DNA of 64,000 nt. Origin: Nocardia flavorosea NBRC 108225. GTDB lineage: Bacteria > Actinomycetota > Actinomycetes > Mycobacteriales > Mycobacteriaceae. The number at the start of each line of letters is the position of its first letter. Position 1 is the stretch's first letter. Shown here one piece after another: positions 1-9,258 of this stretch. The notes under the pieces are model-generated. The model ran no database searches, was not told the DNA's origin, and saw only the letters and a list, made by a program, of their open reading frames with translations. The stretch covers positions 62,001 through 126,000 of the forward strand of contig NZ_BDCG01000001.1 in the NCBI RefSeq assembly GCF_001613385.1. Reading direction: 5' to 3'. The position numbers were made by a program, and so were the translations under genes.

Positions 1-350
1 ATCGCTGCTAACAATGGCGCGAGCACTGCGCGCAGCGATTCGTTCACAGGTTCGACGAACACGTCGAGCCTGCCACCACACGGCAGACCCGGGGCCGAGA
101 AGTCCCCGGCCCCGCCGTCGTACCGCAGCTGCTCCGGAACACCGCTGCGCATGACCTCCTGCGCCCGTGCGCAGATATCGCCGTCGACACACCCACCGGA
201 AATACTGCCCACGATCCGACCAGAACCCGAAACTGCCAGCGTGGCCCCGGGCGGGCGCGGACCTCCGGACCAACTGTCCACCACTCGCGCCAAGGCGGAC
301 CGCGAACCTGCACGGGTCCACTTCAAGGCTGCTTCCCAAGCCGTATTCAT
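1..350 (-). CDS. XdhC/CoxI family protein (3' end outside window)
   Basis: The 116 visible residues match the N-terminal part of XdhC/CoxI proteins, which help insert the molybdenum cofactor into xanthine dehydrogenase or CO-dehydrogenase-type enzymes. Seen: an early ARVVDSW block followed by PRPPGA, then GSISGGCVDG, and later GAGDFSAPGLPCGG before FVEPV, all in the family order. I chose the ATG at 350 because no other start lies between it and the upstream in-frame stop. The C-terminal Rossmann half, if present, is beyond the left edge. The partner molybdoenzyme is not visible. Family assignment is good; the exact client enzyme is unknown. Confidence 0.8.
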   Translation of the reverse strand, partial: MNTAWEAALKWTRAGSRSALARVVDSWSGGPRPPGATLAVSGSGRIVGSISGGCVDGDICARAQEVMRSGVPEQLRYDGGAGDFSAPGLPCGGRLDVFVEPVNESLRAVLAPLLAA

Positions 351-526
351 CGGCTTGTGGGCATCGGCCGAGTGAGCCGCGAATGTGTGCGGACCGGCGG
401 GTATCTCTGTGGTGCCGGAGTCTGCTTGTTGCTCATCCGTCTCGCCTACCCACCGAGGCCACTTTCAGTCCTCCGGCGATGCATTACGATCGCGGCAGCT
501 GATCGGCGGGTCAGGCAGTGGAAAGT

Positions 527-1774
527 TCAGAGCCTCCACTGCGGGGAAGGCGGGAAGACCATCGGCAGGTTCGTCAACGCTCGGTGGAACGGGCCGGGGC
601 GCCAGACGAGCTGGTCCACCGGGACTGCCAGTGTGATCTCCGGCAATGCATCCAGGAGCTGGTCGATGATTTCCTGGGCGAGCAGGTAGGAGAACGGCCG
701 GGCGTGCGCAGGGCACGCGTGCGGCCCGGTGCTCCAGGCGAGGTTCCACCCATTGTCCAGGAATTCGCCCGTGTTCATCTCCGGGTCCGTATTGCACGCC
801 GCCATACTGATGATCACCGGCTGATTCGCCTGCAGCCATACGTCCTCGATCAGGATCGGCTGGCGAGGGTAGGTGATGCAATAGTTCGCCATCGGTGGAT
901 CGGTGGCCAGCCGTTCATCCAGCGCCGTCTTGGTGGACAGGTGGAACTTGTTCTCACTGCTGGTGTAGCGGGGATCGGTCAACATCAGAACCAGAGTGTT
1001 GGCGATCAGGTTCAGAGGCGGTTCGACACCGGCCGCGAACAGCAGCACCAATTGGTGCACCATCTCTTCATCGGACAGTCCTGATTCGTGCTGGACCATC
1101 CTCGTGGTGATGTCATCACCCGGATGAGAGCGCTTGAGATGGGTGAGTTCGAGCAACGCTTCGCCCATACTGGCATTGACCGCGTCGGTGTCCACGCTGT
1201 CGAACATCGCCGCACTGGCCGCCGCGACCCGCTCACCGATATCCTGCGGACAGCCGAGCACCTGGCAGAACACAGAGAAGACCATCGGGGCGACATATTC
1301 ATTCAACACATCGGCCTGCCCTCTTTCGCAGAACGTGTTGATGACCGTCATAGCGGATCGCTCCACCATCGGCCGCAGCGTGTTCAGGTCGATCCCGGCC
1401 AGGGCATCGTTCATCGCGCTGCGGTAGCGGGCGTGTTCGGCGCCGCTGGTGCGGATCGCGTTCGGCCGGTATTCGATCATCGGCATGATCGGGCTATCGA
1501 CGGGCGCTGTCTTCTGCCAGATGCTCGGATCGGCCGGGAACCGGTCCGGATCGTTGAGAATGCGCACGGCGGTGCGATACTTGATCACCATTGTCGCCGG
1601 CACGCCCGGCCACATCTCGACCGGCACCAGCGGTCCGTAGTCTCGCCGCATCTGGCGGTATGCCCGGTGGGGATCGGCCGCAAATTCTGCACTGTAGATA
1701 GGGATCCGAGGACCGTCGTCGATCGACGCAGGCGAGTCGACGGGTGCGCCCTGGTGCGCGTGCTGCGGATACAC
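527..1774 (-). CDS. cytochrome P450 with degenerate ExxR motif
   Basis: A 415-residue cytosolic P450. The heme loop is WSTGPHACPAHA with the proximal Cys near residue 354, although the usual leading Phe is Trp. The I helix reads FAAGVEPP, so the acid is kept but the usual Thr is Pro. The K-helix segment is ALDERLATDPP, which lacks a proper ExxR. Known precedent: the actinobacterial CYP157 family, often found in conservons, also lacks ExxR, and the N-terminal region resembles that type. No conservon GTPase genes are next to it. Start is GTG behind AAGGAG. Substrate unknown; the acyl-CoA oxidase-like gene upstream points the same way but ends at a hairpin, so they are probably separate transcripts. 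Confidence 0.85.
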   Translation of the reverse strand: MYPQHAHQGAPVDSPASIDDGPRIPIYSAEFAADPHRAYRQMRRDYGPLVPVEMWPGVPATMVIKYRTAVRILNDPDRFPADPSIWQKTAPVDSPIMPMIEYRPNAIRTSGAEHARYRSAMNDALAGIDLNTLRPMVERSAMTVINTFCERGQADVLNEYVAPMVFSVFCQVLGCPQDIGERVAAASAAMFDSVDTDAVNASMGEALLELTHLKRSHPGDDITTRMVQHESGLSDEEMVHQLVLLFAAGVEPPLNLIANTLVLMLTDPRYTSSENKFHLSTKTALDERLATDPPMANYCITYPRQPILIEDVWLQANQPVIISMAACNTDPEMNTGEFLDNGWNLAWSTGPHACPAHARPFSYLLAQEIIDQLLDALPEITLAVPVDQLVWRPGPFHRALTNLPMVFPPSPQWRL

Positions 1775-2022
1775 GTAAATCTCCTTGATATCGTTTGCGG
1801 CAGCATAGTACCCAAGGTGTAGACCTCCGGGCGCCTATGTCGTTCCCTCACAATAGATTTCTGTCGCCGTGCAAGCGATTCGACCACGCATCGCAGATCG
1901 TTCATGCCGCGGGCCCGGCCGACCACGCTGCGGCAGGATGCCAGCCGAAACTGCAGTCACGTGGCTCTGACCGAGCCGGGGTCGGCGGTAACATCACCCG
2001 GGGACGTAGTTGCCTGGGCGCC

Positions 2023-2057
2023 GGGGTGGGTCCGGTGTGCCAAACCGGACCCACCCC
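2023..2057 (-). terminator. strong intrinsic terminator hairpin
   Basis: Perfect 14-bp inverted repeat (GGGGTGGGTCCGGT pairing with ACCGGACCCACCCC) around a 7-nt loop, starting 7 bases past the stop of the acyl-CoA oxidase-like gene. There is no clear U-tract, as is common in actinobacteria. It should separate that gene from the downstream P450. Confidence 0.8.
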
Positions 2058-2064
2058 TGTCGGG

Positions 2065-3831
2065 TCATCGGCGGGCAGGGTCCTGGCAACGAGCTTCCCA
2101 TGCCGCGGGCAGATCCGCAGACAGGACCGGCGCACCGAGAATCTCGTCGTCGAATCCGAAGGCGTCCAGCACCGCAGGTAGATGACCGGCTAGGTTCTCG
2201 ATGGCCCGGTGCAGTTCTTGTTGCAGGGTTGCCACGGCAGCGATATCGAGGAGACCGTGGGTGAGGTACCAGGTGGAATCCTGGTTGATCCGGTCCAGTA
2301 CGAAAACATCACGTACGGCCGCGATCTCCGGCAAAGCGGCATATGCCTCGAGCGCTTGCAACGCCTGCTCGGAGCAATAGGCCTCCGCGAGGTCGAGGGC
2401 GTGCGGAACCACCGCAAGTCGATCTTCGAGACCGGGCGTAGCCAGGTGCGGTTGGGCTTCCCGTGCGACCGTCAGCGTACGCGCACAGAGCAACCGAGCA
2501 CGGTCGGCGGGATCGCTGGGGTCGTGCAGGGTGATTTCGGGTGGCGCCGTCGCGGCGAGTTGTTTGGCCAGTACGCGACCGGCGACCGATCCGAGGACGT
2601 AGATATCGCCTTCGCCGGTGATGGCGGCATGACAGACGCCGAGGTAGTTGGCGACCCGGTTCGCGCTGAACATGCCTTGTGCAGCCATTTTGAGGCGGCA
2701 ATCGGTGACTGTGTCCAATGCATGCTTCTGGATGAAGTGCTTGGCCAGCATCACTTTCACCACAGCATCGCGAGCGGTGAGGTCGGCCCCGGCGAGGAAT
2801 GTCTTGGTCGCGTCGCCGAAAATGGTCCGTGCTACGGTGCCGGCCAGGTCGGTGAGCAGGGTGTCGCGGACGTGCGGGATATCGAGCATGACCGGTTTGT
2901 CGGTAGCGGTCATCGGCACCACCCGCTGGCCGGCGTAGCGCAGCGCGATGTAGAGAGCAGAGCGCGCCGAGGCATTCAGACAGGACGAAAGCGCCAAGCG
3001 TCCGACGGTCAGCTGACTGATCGCCGAGGCGAATGCCCGCTTCGGGCTGTCGGCATCCTGCCAGGTCAGGACACCGTTGTCATCGATGGTGGCCAGGTTG
3101 TTCGCCAGCCACGCATGGCGTTCGATCCGAAGGTTGTCGAAGCTGATGACCGAGTTGTCCATGATCACCAGCGGCTGATGGTCGAGCTGGGTGATGGTTA
3201 CACCGGGTGCAGGTTCGCCGTCGGCGCCGCGCAGCCGTGCCGTGAACAGGTGCACACCCTGATCCACACCGGCCGCATCGATGAACCGCGCACCGATAAC
3301 GCAGACCCGGCCTACGGGGATGCCGACCGACGGCATGAACTTCCGCGCGCGCGGATCCGGCGTGTTGAGCACGAACCCGTCGCCGTCCCAGGTTGCGGTG
3401 GTCCGCATGAACCCGATGTTGGAACCGCATTCGTATTCGGTCAGCAACATGACTCCGACGGCGGTGGCGTCGTCCAGGTCCATTAGGTATGGCGCCGCGG
3501 AATCGGAATCGGTCAGCGTGGCCAGACTGCCCGAGGCCAGGTTGTAGTGGCCGGAGATCAGTGGGATCAGATCCGTCGCCAATACCGCACACCAGTCGAA
3601 CACCGCGAAGAGTTTGGGAAGATCGGTCGCGACAGCACGGGTGCCGATCTCGTCGACCAGGTACTTCAGCTGGTCGTAGGCGTTGAGACGCCGTTGTTCC
3701 TGGCTCTGTTTCTCCGTTACGCGGAAGTCCGGGTTGCTCAGGATCTTCTGTAGCTGCTGATGGAACTCCAGGTCGCCGTGCCGAAGAACCTCGGCGAGCG
3801 ACGTATGTTCCAGATCCCCTTGGGTAACCAT
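2065..3831 (-). CDS. acyl-CoA oxidase/dehydrogenase-like flavoprotein
   Basis: A 588-residue protein with acyl-CoA oxidase-type architecture, longer than the roughly 380-400 residues of ordinary acyl-CoA dehydrogenases. Seen: a helical N-terminal part, then LLTEYECGSN (the TE-x-GSN flavin/substrate segment), a mid beta-domain, and SQLTVGRLALSSCLNASAR, typical of the FAD-binding helical domain. The C-terminal third is the extra helical domain of acyl-CoA oxidases. Expected role: FAD-dependent alpha,beta-desaturation of an acyl-CoA in the cytosol, with oxygen or ETF as acceptor. ATG is preceded by TAGGAG at good spacing. A hairpin just after the stop ends the transcript. Confidence 0.8.
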   Translation of the reverse strand: MVTQGDLEHTSLAEVLRHGDLEFHQQLQKILSNPDFRVTEKQSQEQRRLNAYDQLKYLVDEIGTRAVATDLPKLFAVFDWCAVLATDLIPLISGHYNLASGSLATLTDSDSAAPYLMDLDDATAVGVMLLTEYECGSNIGFMRTTATWDGDGFVLNTPDPRARKFMPSVGIPVGRVCVIGARFIDAAGVDQGVHLFTARLRGADGEPAPGVTITQLDHQPLVIMDNSVISFDNLRIERHAWLANNLATIDDNGVLTWQDADSPKRAFASAISQLTVGRLALSSCLNASARSALYIALRYAGQRVVPMTATDKPVMLDIPHVRDTLLTDLAGTVARTIFGDATKTFLAGADLTARDAVVKVMLAKHFIQKHALDTVTDCRLKMAAQGMFSANRVANYLGVCHAAITGEGDIYVLGSVAGRVLAKQLAATAPPEITLHDPSDPADRARLLCARTLTVAREAQPHLATPGLEDRLAVVPHALDLAEAYCSEQALQALEAYAALPEIAAVRDVFVLDRINQDSTWYLTHGLLDIAAVATLQQELHRAIENLAGHLPAVLDAFGFDDEILGAPVLSADLPAAWEARCQDPARR

Positions 3832-4612
3832 AACCGACTCCTACTCATATTCCGATCCCAGCGGACGCTAGTTCACCGCTGGGCATACTGCGGTGTCCCC
3901 TGCCGGCTTCCGAGCACTGCACCGGCGGCCGACCGCGCAGGTACGCGGATGTCCGCCGAAGCCGAGCCGGGGTGCTGTAGGACCACCTGTCAATAGCTCA
4001 ATGCGGCACTCACCTTTGCGGGAGGGCTTGTTCCGAAGTGTGGCCAGGGCGGCTTCGCGGTGCGGCGCAGAATGATCGGGCCGCCCGGCGTTGCTCGGGG
4101 GATCCCGGATATGACCCGGGGATTTCCGGTGGCCGTCTGATCGGACGCGTCGGCCGATGTGCACGCGATGGCCGGGCTGTACGGCGTGCGCACCCGCGAG
4201 TGGGCTCTGCGGGCACCGCGATCTGCGGGATCGCTGTTGCCGCAAAGTTGCCGTTGACGCCCAGGAACACGAAAAGTATTGTGCCACAAAACGTCTTCGC
4301 GCTCATCGTGAATGATGACAGCAATTGGTCTAGGCCGTTGACCTTGTGTCTTGATGGTCTGCGTTCGCCGGGGCGGTTCGAGGTCTTCTCCAGGGGCGGC
4401 GGTTTGCTCGAGTTGTACCCGGCCTGCCTGCTGCGGTTATCTGCCCGGTCGGTACGTTCTGCTGCTCACCGTGGTGTCGATGTACTCCGAAACTTCATCT
4501 GGAATTGGTAGAGACCAAATGCGTTTCGCCCGTTACCGTTGTTAGCGGCTCGAGGGGGATAGGGCATAGCCCGGCCTCCGCCCACCGGTTCACGGTCAGA
4601 TCGGAGTTCCGC
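3832..4612. other. intergenic, no confident gene
   Basis: About 780 bases between divergent genes. Several open frames exist, including a minus-strand one (4010-4324) whose start looks weakly like a signal peptide, but its remainder is Arg/Pro-rich low-complexity sequence typical of antisense frames. The part near 4260-4340 is richer in A/T and probably holds promoters for the flanking genes. No RNA gene recognised. Confidence 0.5.
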
Positions 4613-5836
4613 ATGTACACCCACGAAGACCCCGTCGTCATCGACCCGGAAGGCTCGGATATTCAGGGTGAGATCCGCCGCATCCGGGAACGGGGGCCGG
4701 TCACCGAAGTTGTGCTTCCTGGCGGAGTCCGGGCATGGTCGGTGACCGGCGCGGCCGAGCTCGAGCGGATTCTGTCCGGTTCCGAAGTTTCCAAGGACCC
4801 GCACCAGCACTGGCCGGCGTTCCGGAACGGGGAGATCGGCCAGGACTTCCCGCTTCTCAACTGGGTGAATACCCGCTCGATGTTCACCGCGTACGGATCC
4901 GAGCACCGCCGGCTACGCAACTTCGTAGCGCCTGCCTTCACAAACCGGCGAACGTCGGCCCTGGAGCCCCGAATCAGAGGGATCGCGAATGACCTGGTCA
5001 GGGGCCTGGATGCCGCCCCGGCGAGCGAACCCGTGAACATCCGCGAGCATTTCGCCTATCCGCTGCCGCTTCGCGTGATCAACGAGCTGCTGGGAGTCCC
5101 TGAACACCTGGTCGGGCCGCTGCGGAAATGTGTCGACGGCATCTTCGATATCGGATTGAGCGAAGCGGAAGCCGTAGCCAACTACGAGGAGATGATCGGG
5201 CTCCTGCAGACCCTTGTCGCGTATCGTCGGGAGAGTCCCGGCGAAGACATGACCAGTACGCTCATCTTCCATGTCGACGATCCCGCAAAAGATTTCAGCG
5301 CCCACGAGCTCGTCGGCACGCTGTATCTGACGGTCAATGCCGGACACGAGACCACTGTGGATCTGATCGACCAGTCGATCTACCTGCTGTTGTCCAACCC
5401 CGACTACCTGGCCGCAGCGCTCGACGGCAGGTTGAGCTGGACGGACGTGATAGAGGAAGTGCTGCGGTTCGAGCCGTCTATCGCACACGCACCATTGCGC
5501 TACGCGGTGCGGGATTTCTCCATCGGTGATGTGACGATCGCCGAAGGCGACCCGATACTATCCTGCCCCGCCGACGCCAACCGGGACCCTGAAATCTATG
5601 GTGAGAGCGCCGTTCGTTTCGACCCTACACGGACGAACAAGGGTCACATGGCCTTCGGGTACGGAGCACACCGGTGCCCTGGCGCGCCCCTGGCACGGTT
5701 GGAGGCGCTGCTGGCGCTTCCCACTCTCTTCCAGCGCTTCCCGCACATGAGACTTGCCGTATCCCCCGAAGAACTCGGCACAGTGCCGGGATTCATCGCC
5801 AACGGCCACGACCGCTTGCCGGTCTTCCTGAAATAG
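4613..5836 (+). CDS. cytochrome P450 (canonical bacterial class)
   Basis: A 407-residue soluble P450 with every hallmark: I-helix NAGHETT (oxygen activation), K-helix EEVLRFEP (ExxR), and heme loop FGYGAHRCPGAPLARLE with the Cys ligand near residue 355. The open frame extends upstream to about 4505, but I chose ATG 4613 because GGAG lies seven bases before it and homologous P450s begin with a short acidic stretch like this one. It would need a ferredoxin and reductase, which are not in the neighbourhood. It converges with the aldehyde dehydrogenase gene, 25 bases apart. Substrate unknown. Confidence 0.9.
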   Translation: MYTHEDPVVIDPEGSDIQGEIRRIRERGPVTEVVLPGGVRAWSVTGAAELERILSGSEVSKDPHQHWPAFRNGEIGQDFPLLNWVNTRSMFTAYGSEHRRLRNFVAPAFTNRRTSALEPRIRGIANDLVRGLDAAPASEPVNIREHFAYPLPLRVINELLGVPEHLVGPLRKCVDGIFDIGLSEAEAVANYEEMIGLLQTLVAYRRESPGEDMTSTLIFHVDDPAKDFSAHELVGTLYLTVNAGHETTVDLIDQSIYLLLSNPDYLAAALDGRLSWTDVIEEVLRFEPSIAHAPLRYAVRDFSIGDVTIAEGDPILSCPADANRDPEIYGESAVRFDPTRTNKGHMAFGYGAHRCPGAPLARLEALLALPTLFQRFPHMRLAVSPEELGTVPGFIANGHDRLPVFLK

Positions 5837-5861
5837 GCATCCGGCAGATCCCGGCTCCGCG

Positions 5862-7312
5862 TCAGTGGCGCGCGACGGAAATCGATTTCGTGTCGAGAAA
5901 CCCCGCCAACCCCTCACGCCCGAACTCCCGCCCGATCCCGCTGGCCTTGACCCCACCGAACGGTGCGTGCGGGTCCATGCTGTAGGCCTGGTTGATTCCG
6001 AAGGTCCCGCTGCGGATCCGCTGGGCGACGGCCAGGCCGCGGTCTGTCTCCGCTGTCCACACCGACCCCGAGAGTCCGTATTCGGTGTCGTCGGCGAGCT
6101 GTACGGCGTGGTCGAGGTCGCGATAGGTGAGCACGGTGAGTACCGGACCGAAGATCTCTTCCCGCGCGATCCGCATGGTGGATTCCACATCGGTGAACAG
6201 GGTCGGTTGGACGTACCAGCCGCGGTCGAGGCCGGTGGGGGGCCGATGTCCGCCGGTGATCAGGCGGGCGCCTTCGGCGCTGCCCAGCTGGATGTAGTCG
6301 CGGATGCGCTGTCGCTGGCGGGCGGTGACCACGGGGCCGATGCGAGTGGAATCGTCGGCCGGATCGCCGACCGTGAGACCGTCCACCATGGCGGCCAGGG
6401 CGTCGATGTACTCGGTGCGGCGGTGGTGTGGCACCAGGATCCGGGTCTGGGCGACACAGGCCTGGCCGCCGTTCATCAACGCGGCGACCTGGATTCCGGC
6501 GGCGACTTCCGCTGGGTCGGCGTCGTCGAGGACCACGGCGGCCGACTTGCCGCCGAGTTCCAGGCTCACCCGTTTCAGTGCGGACCCGCATGCCGCGGCG
6601 ACTTCGCGACCCGCTGCGGTGGAGCCGGTGAAGGACACCTTGTCGACATCGGGGTGCCCCACCAGATATCGGCCGGTATCGCGGTCGCCCGGGAGGATCG
6701 ACACAACTCCGGGCGGAATATCTCGCTGTCCGCGACGAGTTCCGCCATCAGGTAGGCGTCCAGCGGTGTCTCCGGTGAGGGTTTGAGCACCACGGTGCAA
6801 CCCGCGAGCAGCGCGGGAACCAGTTTGGCGACGACCATCAGCATCGGCATATTCCACGGGGCAACGGCTCCGACGACACCGACCGGTTCGTGCCGGACCA
6901 GGATATCGCTGCCGTAGTAGCCGGGCCGCGACTCCTGCCACGGGAAGCCCGCGGCGAGATCGGCCAGCGCGCGAATCATCACACCGGGTAGCCGGGCATG
7001 TGCCGAACGGGAGAAGGTGATCGGCGCACCCATTTCCGCGGTGACGAGCTGGGCGATCTCCTCGACGCGTTGCTCGTAGCGGCCGGCGAGGCCGCGGACG
7101 ATCCGGATGCGCTCGGCGGGGTCGAGGCGCGGCCAGGGCCCGGTGTCGAAGGCTCGCCGGGCTGCCGCGACGGCGCGATCGACGTCGGCGGGCGCGGGGG
7201 CGGCGATCCGGGCGATCGGGTCTTCGGTGTGCGGGGAGATCACCTCGAACGCGAGATCTGATCCGGGTGGCACCCATTCGCCCCCGATGAAGAGATTGTC
7301 GTACCGGTGCAT
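5862..7312 (-). pseudogene. aldehyde dehydrogenase, frameshifted
   Basis: Together two frames encode a full aldehyde dehydrogenase (about 480 residues). The N-terminal half contains APWNMPMLMVVAKLVPALL and LKPSPETPLDAYL. The C-terminal half contains VDKVSFTGST, LELGGKSAAVVLDDAD, GGQACVAQT with the catalytic Cys, EEIFGPVL and FGGVKASGIGREFG. The frame breaks near 6720-6726, where the coding strand reads AGCGAGATATTCC. Removing one GA dinucleotide would join VADS to DIPPGVVSILPG at normal family spacing. It is either a real 2-bp duplication or a sequencing error. As the last gene of the catabolic operon, it would oxidise an aldehyde intermediate with NAD(P). Confidence 0.85.
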
Positions 7313-7325
7313 GCGTGAGTTCCTG

Positions 7326-7647
7326 TCAGGCCGTGTGCACGCTGAGTTCGCGAAGCAGGCGGACGGTGGGTGGTGGGTCGGACTGGACCGCTACCGGTTT
7401 CGACATCTCCCCGGAGCGCGCCCGGGCCCCCCATACTCGCCTGCACGGCTTCGAGGTCGTCGGCTTCGATTTCGTAGAGCGCGATGAAGCTTCCGTCACC
7501 GGCCAGTGGTTCCAGTCGGCGAGCAGAGACTATCCCGTCGATCTCGAGCATTTCGCCGATATGGGTTCCGGCGTACCAGCGGTGGTATTCGTCGAGCTCT
7601 TCCGGTGAGCTGGGGCGGGATTCGACGTAGAGGATTCCTCTGGGCAC
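7326..7647 (-). pseudogene. EthD-like small dimeric alpha/beta barrel protein, apparent frameshift
   Basis: The start (MPRGILYVES, then EYHRWYAGTHIGEML and GIVSARRLEPL) matches small EthD/DUF4286-like ferredoxin-fold proteins of about 105 residues. Read without correction, the frame runs through the end and into the next gene with an unnatural tail. Dropping one base in the C6 run at 7427-7432 restores GEMSKPVAV, SDPPPTVRLLREL and a stop 13 bases before the aldehyde dehydrogenase ATG, which fits operon spacing. GTG start with AGGAGAA ahead. These proteins usually accompany oxygenase pathways; no enzymatic role is shown. Confidence 0.75.
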
Positions 7648-7672
7648 GGCGTTTCTCCTTTGTGTTTACGGG

Positions 7673-8935
7673 TCAGTTCGGTGCGGTGACCGGTTCGTTC
7701 TTGTGGACGCCGCCGTCTTTCATGACGAACCGCACCTGCTCCAGGGCGGTGATATCGCGGGTGGGGTCGCCGGGGACGGCGATGATATCGGCGAGCAGGC
7801 CCGGGGCGAGCCGGCCGCGGTCGCCGGCGTCGATCAGTTCGGCGCTGGTGACGGTGGCGGCGCGAATCGCCTGTACGGGGGTCATTCCGCGGTCGACCAG
7901 TGCCCACAGTTCCTTGGCGTTCTGCCCGTGCGGTACCGCGGGCGCGTCGGTGCCGCAGGCGATCTTCACACCGGCCTCGATGGCTTTGCCGAGCATGCGC
8001 CGGGCCTTCGGAAATACCTGGGCGGCCTTGCGCTGAAGCGCGGGTGGCGCTTTGGACGTATCGAGCCCTTCGGACAGATAGCTGGTCGGCACCAGGAACG
8101 TACCGTGGTCCACCATCATCTGCACGGTGTCGTCGGAGGCCAGTGATCCGTGTTCGATACAGTCCACGCCCGCCCGGATACAGGCGCGGATTCCGGCGTC
8201 GCCGTGGGCGTGGGCGGCGACCTTGATCCCGGCGCGATGGGCCTCGTCGACGATGGCGGCGAGTTCTTCGTCCGAGTACTGCTGGGTGCCTGGGGCGGTG
8301 CTGTGCGACATCACCCCGCCCGAGGCCGAGATCTTGATGACCTCGGCGCCGTATTTGATCTGGTACCGGGTCGCCGCCCGCACCGCGGACACACCGTCGG
8401 CCATACCCTCCTGCACCGACATCGGCATGATGTGCGGGGCGAGTTTCTGGAACATGGTGGGGTCGAGATGCCCGCCGGTCGGGGTGATCGCATGACCGGC
8501 GGAAACGATCCGCGGCCCCGGGAACCAGCCCTGTTCGATCGCGCGGCCGAGGTCCACATCCAGCAGGTAACCGCCGGTTTTCACCATCAGCCCGAGGTTG
8601 CGCACTGTGGTGAACCCCGCCATCAGGGTGGTTCGCGCGTTGACGGTACCGCGCAGCGTCCGGTATACGGGATCGTCCTGGACCCCGTGCATGGGGTTCG
8701 GCAGCCCGGTGGGGTTGTCGGGCCCGCCGATGAGCAGGTTGATCTCCATATCCATCAGGCCCGGTAACAGAGTGACGTCGCCGAGATCGAGTTCGGTGGC
8801 GCCCTCGGGGATCGCGGGCGGATCGACTGCCTCGATCAACCCGTCCCGCACCACGATCACCGCGGGGGAGCGGACGACCCCGGCGTCGATATCGAGCCGG
8901 CGTGCCGCCCGCAACACGGTCGCCGCGCCGCTCAT
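7673..8935 (-). CDS. amidohydrolase-superfamily protein lacking the HxH metal motif
   Basis: A 420-residue amidohydrolase of the imidazolonepropionase/prolidase-like group. Seen: an N-terminal beta-sandwich ending TLLPGLMD, then a TIM barrel with GAEVIKISASGG (bridging Lys position), KVAAHAHGD, DCIEHGS and ACGTDAP (Asp ligand). The canonical His-x-His right after the PGLMD strand is replaced by Glu64-Ile-Asn66, so the binuclear metal site must differ or be lost. The start ATG overlaps the stop of the preceding small gene (ATGA), implying translational coupling. Expected chemistry is hydrolysis of a cyclic amide or ester intermediate, but this is inference. Confidence 0.8.
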   Translation of the reverse strand: MSGAATVLRAARRLDIDAGVVRSPAVIVVRDGLIEAVDPPAIPEGATELDLGDVTLLPGLMDMEINLLIGGPDNPTGLPNPMHGVQDDPVYRTLRGTVNARTTLMAGFTTVRNLGLMVKTGGYLLDVDLGRAIEQGWFPGPRIVSAGHAITPTGGHLDPTMFQKLAPHIMPMSVQEGMADGVSAVRAATRYQIKYGAEVIKISASGGVMSHSTAPGTQQYSDEELAAIVDEAHRAGIKVAAHAHGDAGIRACIRAGVDCIEHGSLASDDTVQMMVDHGTFLVPTSYLSEGLDTSKAPPALQRKAAQVFPKARRMLGKAIEAGVKIACGTDAPAVPHGQNAKELWALVDRGMTPVQAIRAATVTSAELIDAGDRGRLAPGLLADIIAVPGDPTRDITALEQVRFVMKDGGVHKNEPVTAPN

Positions 8936-9258
8936 GGCGCCGGTTCGATCACGCAGTCCATCGACGACTGACCGGCATCCGGTATCCAGGGCTGATTCCA
9001 CACCTCTACCGGGAAGGACACCATGATCATCGAATACAGCAGGCGCAGCAGGTTCACCGCGTCGTCGGGCATATCGTCGAGGCCGACCTGATCGAGATAG
9101 GTCAGCGCGGCCTCGGCACGCGGGGTGATCGCATCGTAGAAGCGCTGCATATCCTCCATCGAGGAGGCCATGCGTTTGGCATAGCGTTCCCCCTCGGTGG
9201 CCAGGCACCATGCGGAAAACGGTTCGAGATCGGCGAATTCGGCGGGCAGTGCGCTCAT
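8932..9258 (-). CDS. uncharacterised Rieske-associated small protein, copy A
   Basis: 108 residues, no family recognised, predicted mostly helical, no signal peptide. It is clearly paralogous to the gene at 11488-11832. Both share WCLATE-x-ER, RM-x-SSM, FY-x-A, PR-x-E-x-A, LDD-x-PD and a PVE/AVE segment near the C terminus. Each copy follows a Rieske oxygenase gene and overlaps its stop by 4 bp (ATGA here), and this copy also overlaps the next gene. A 1:1 stoichiometric partner or assembly factor of the oxygenase is the simplest guess. It does not resemble the cystatin-like beta subunits of ring-hydroxylating dioxygenases. Confidence 0.8.
   Translation of the reverse strand: MSALPAEFADLEPFSAWCLATEGERYAKRMASSMEDMQRFYDAITPRAEAALTYLDQVGLDDMPDDAVNLLRLLYSMIMVSFPVEVWNQPWIPDAGQSSMDCVIEPAP

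Noticed and set aside
4010..4324. Minus-strand frame with a signal-peptide-like start
   Set aside because: The remainder is Arg/Pro-rich and lacks a ribosome site; likely chance.
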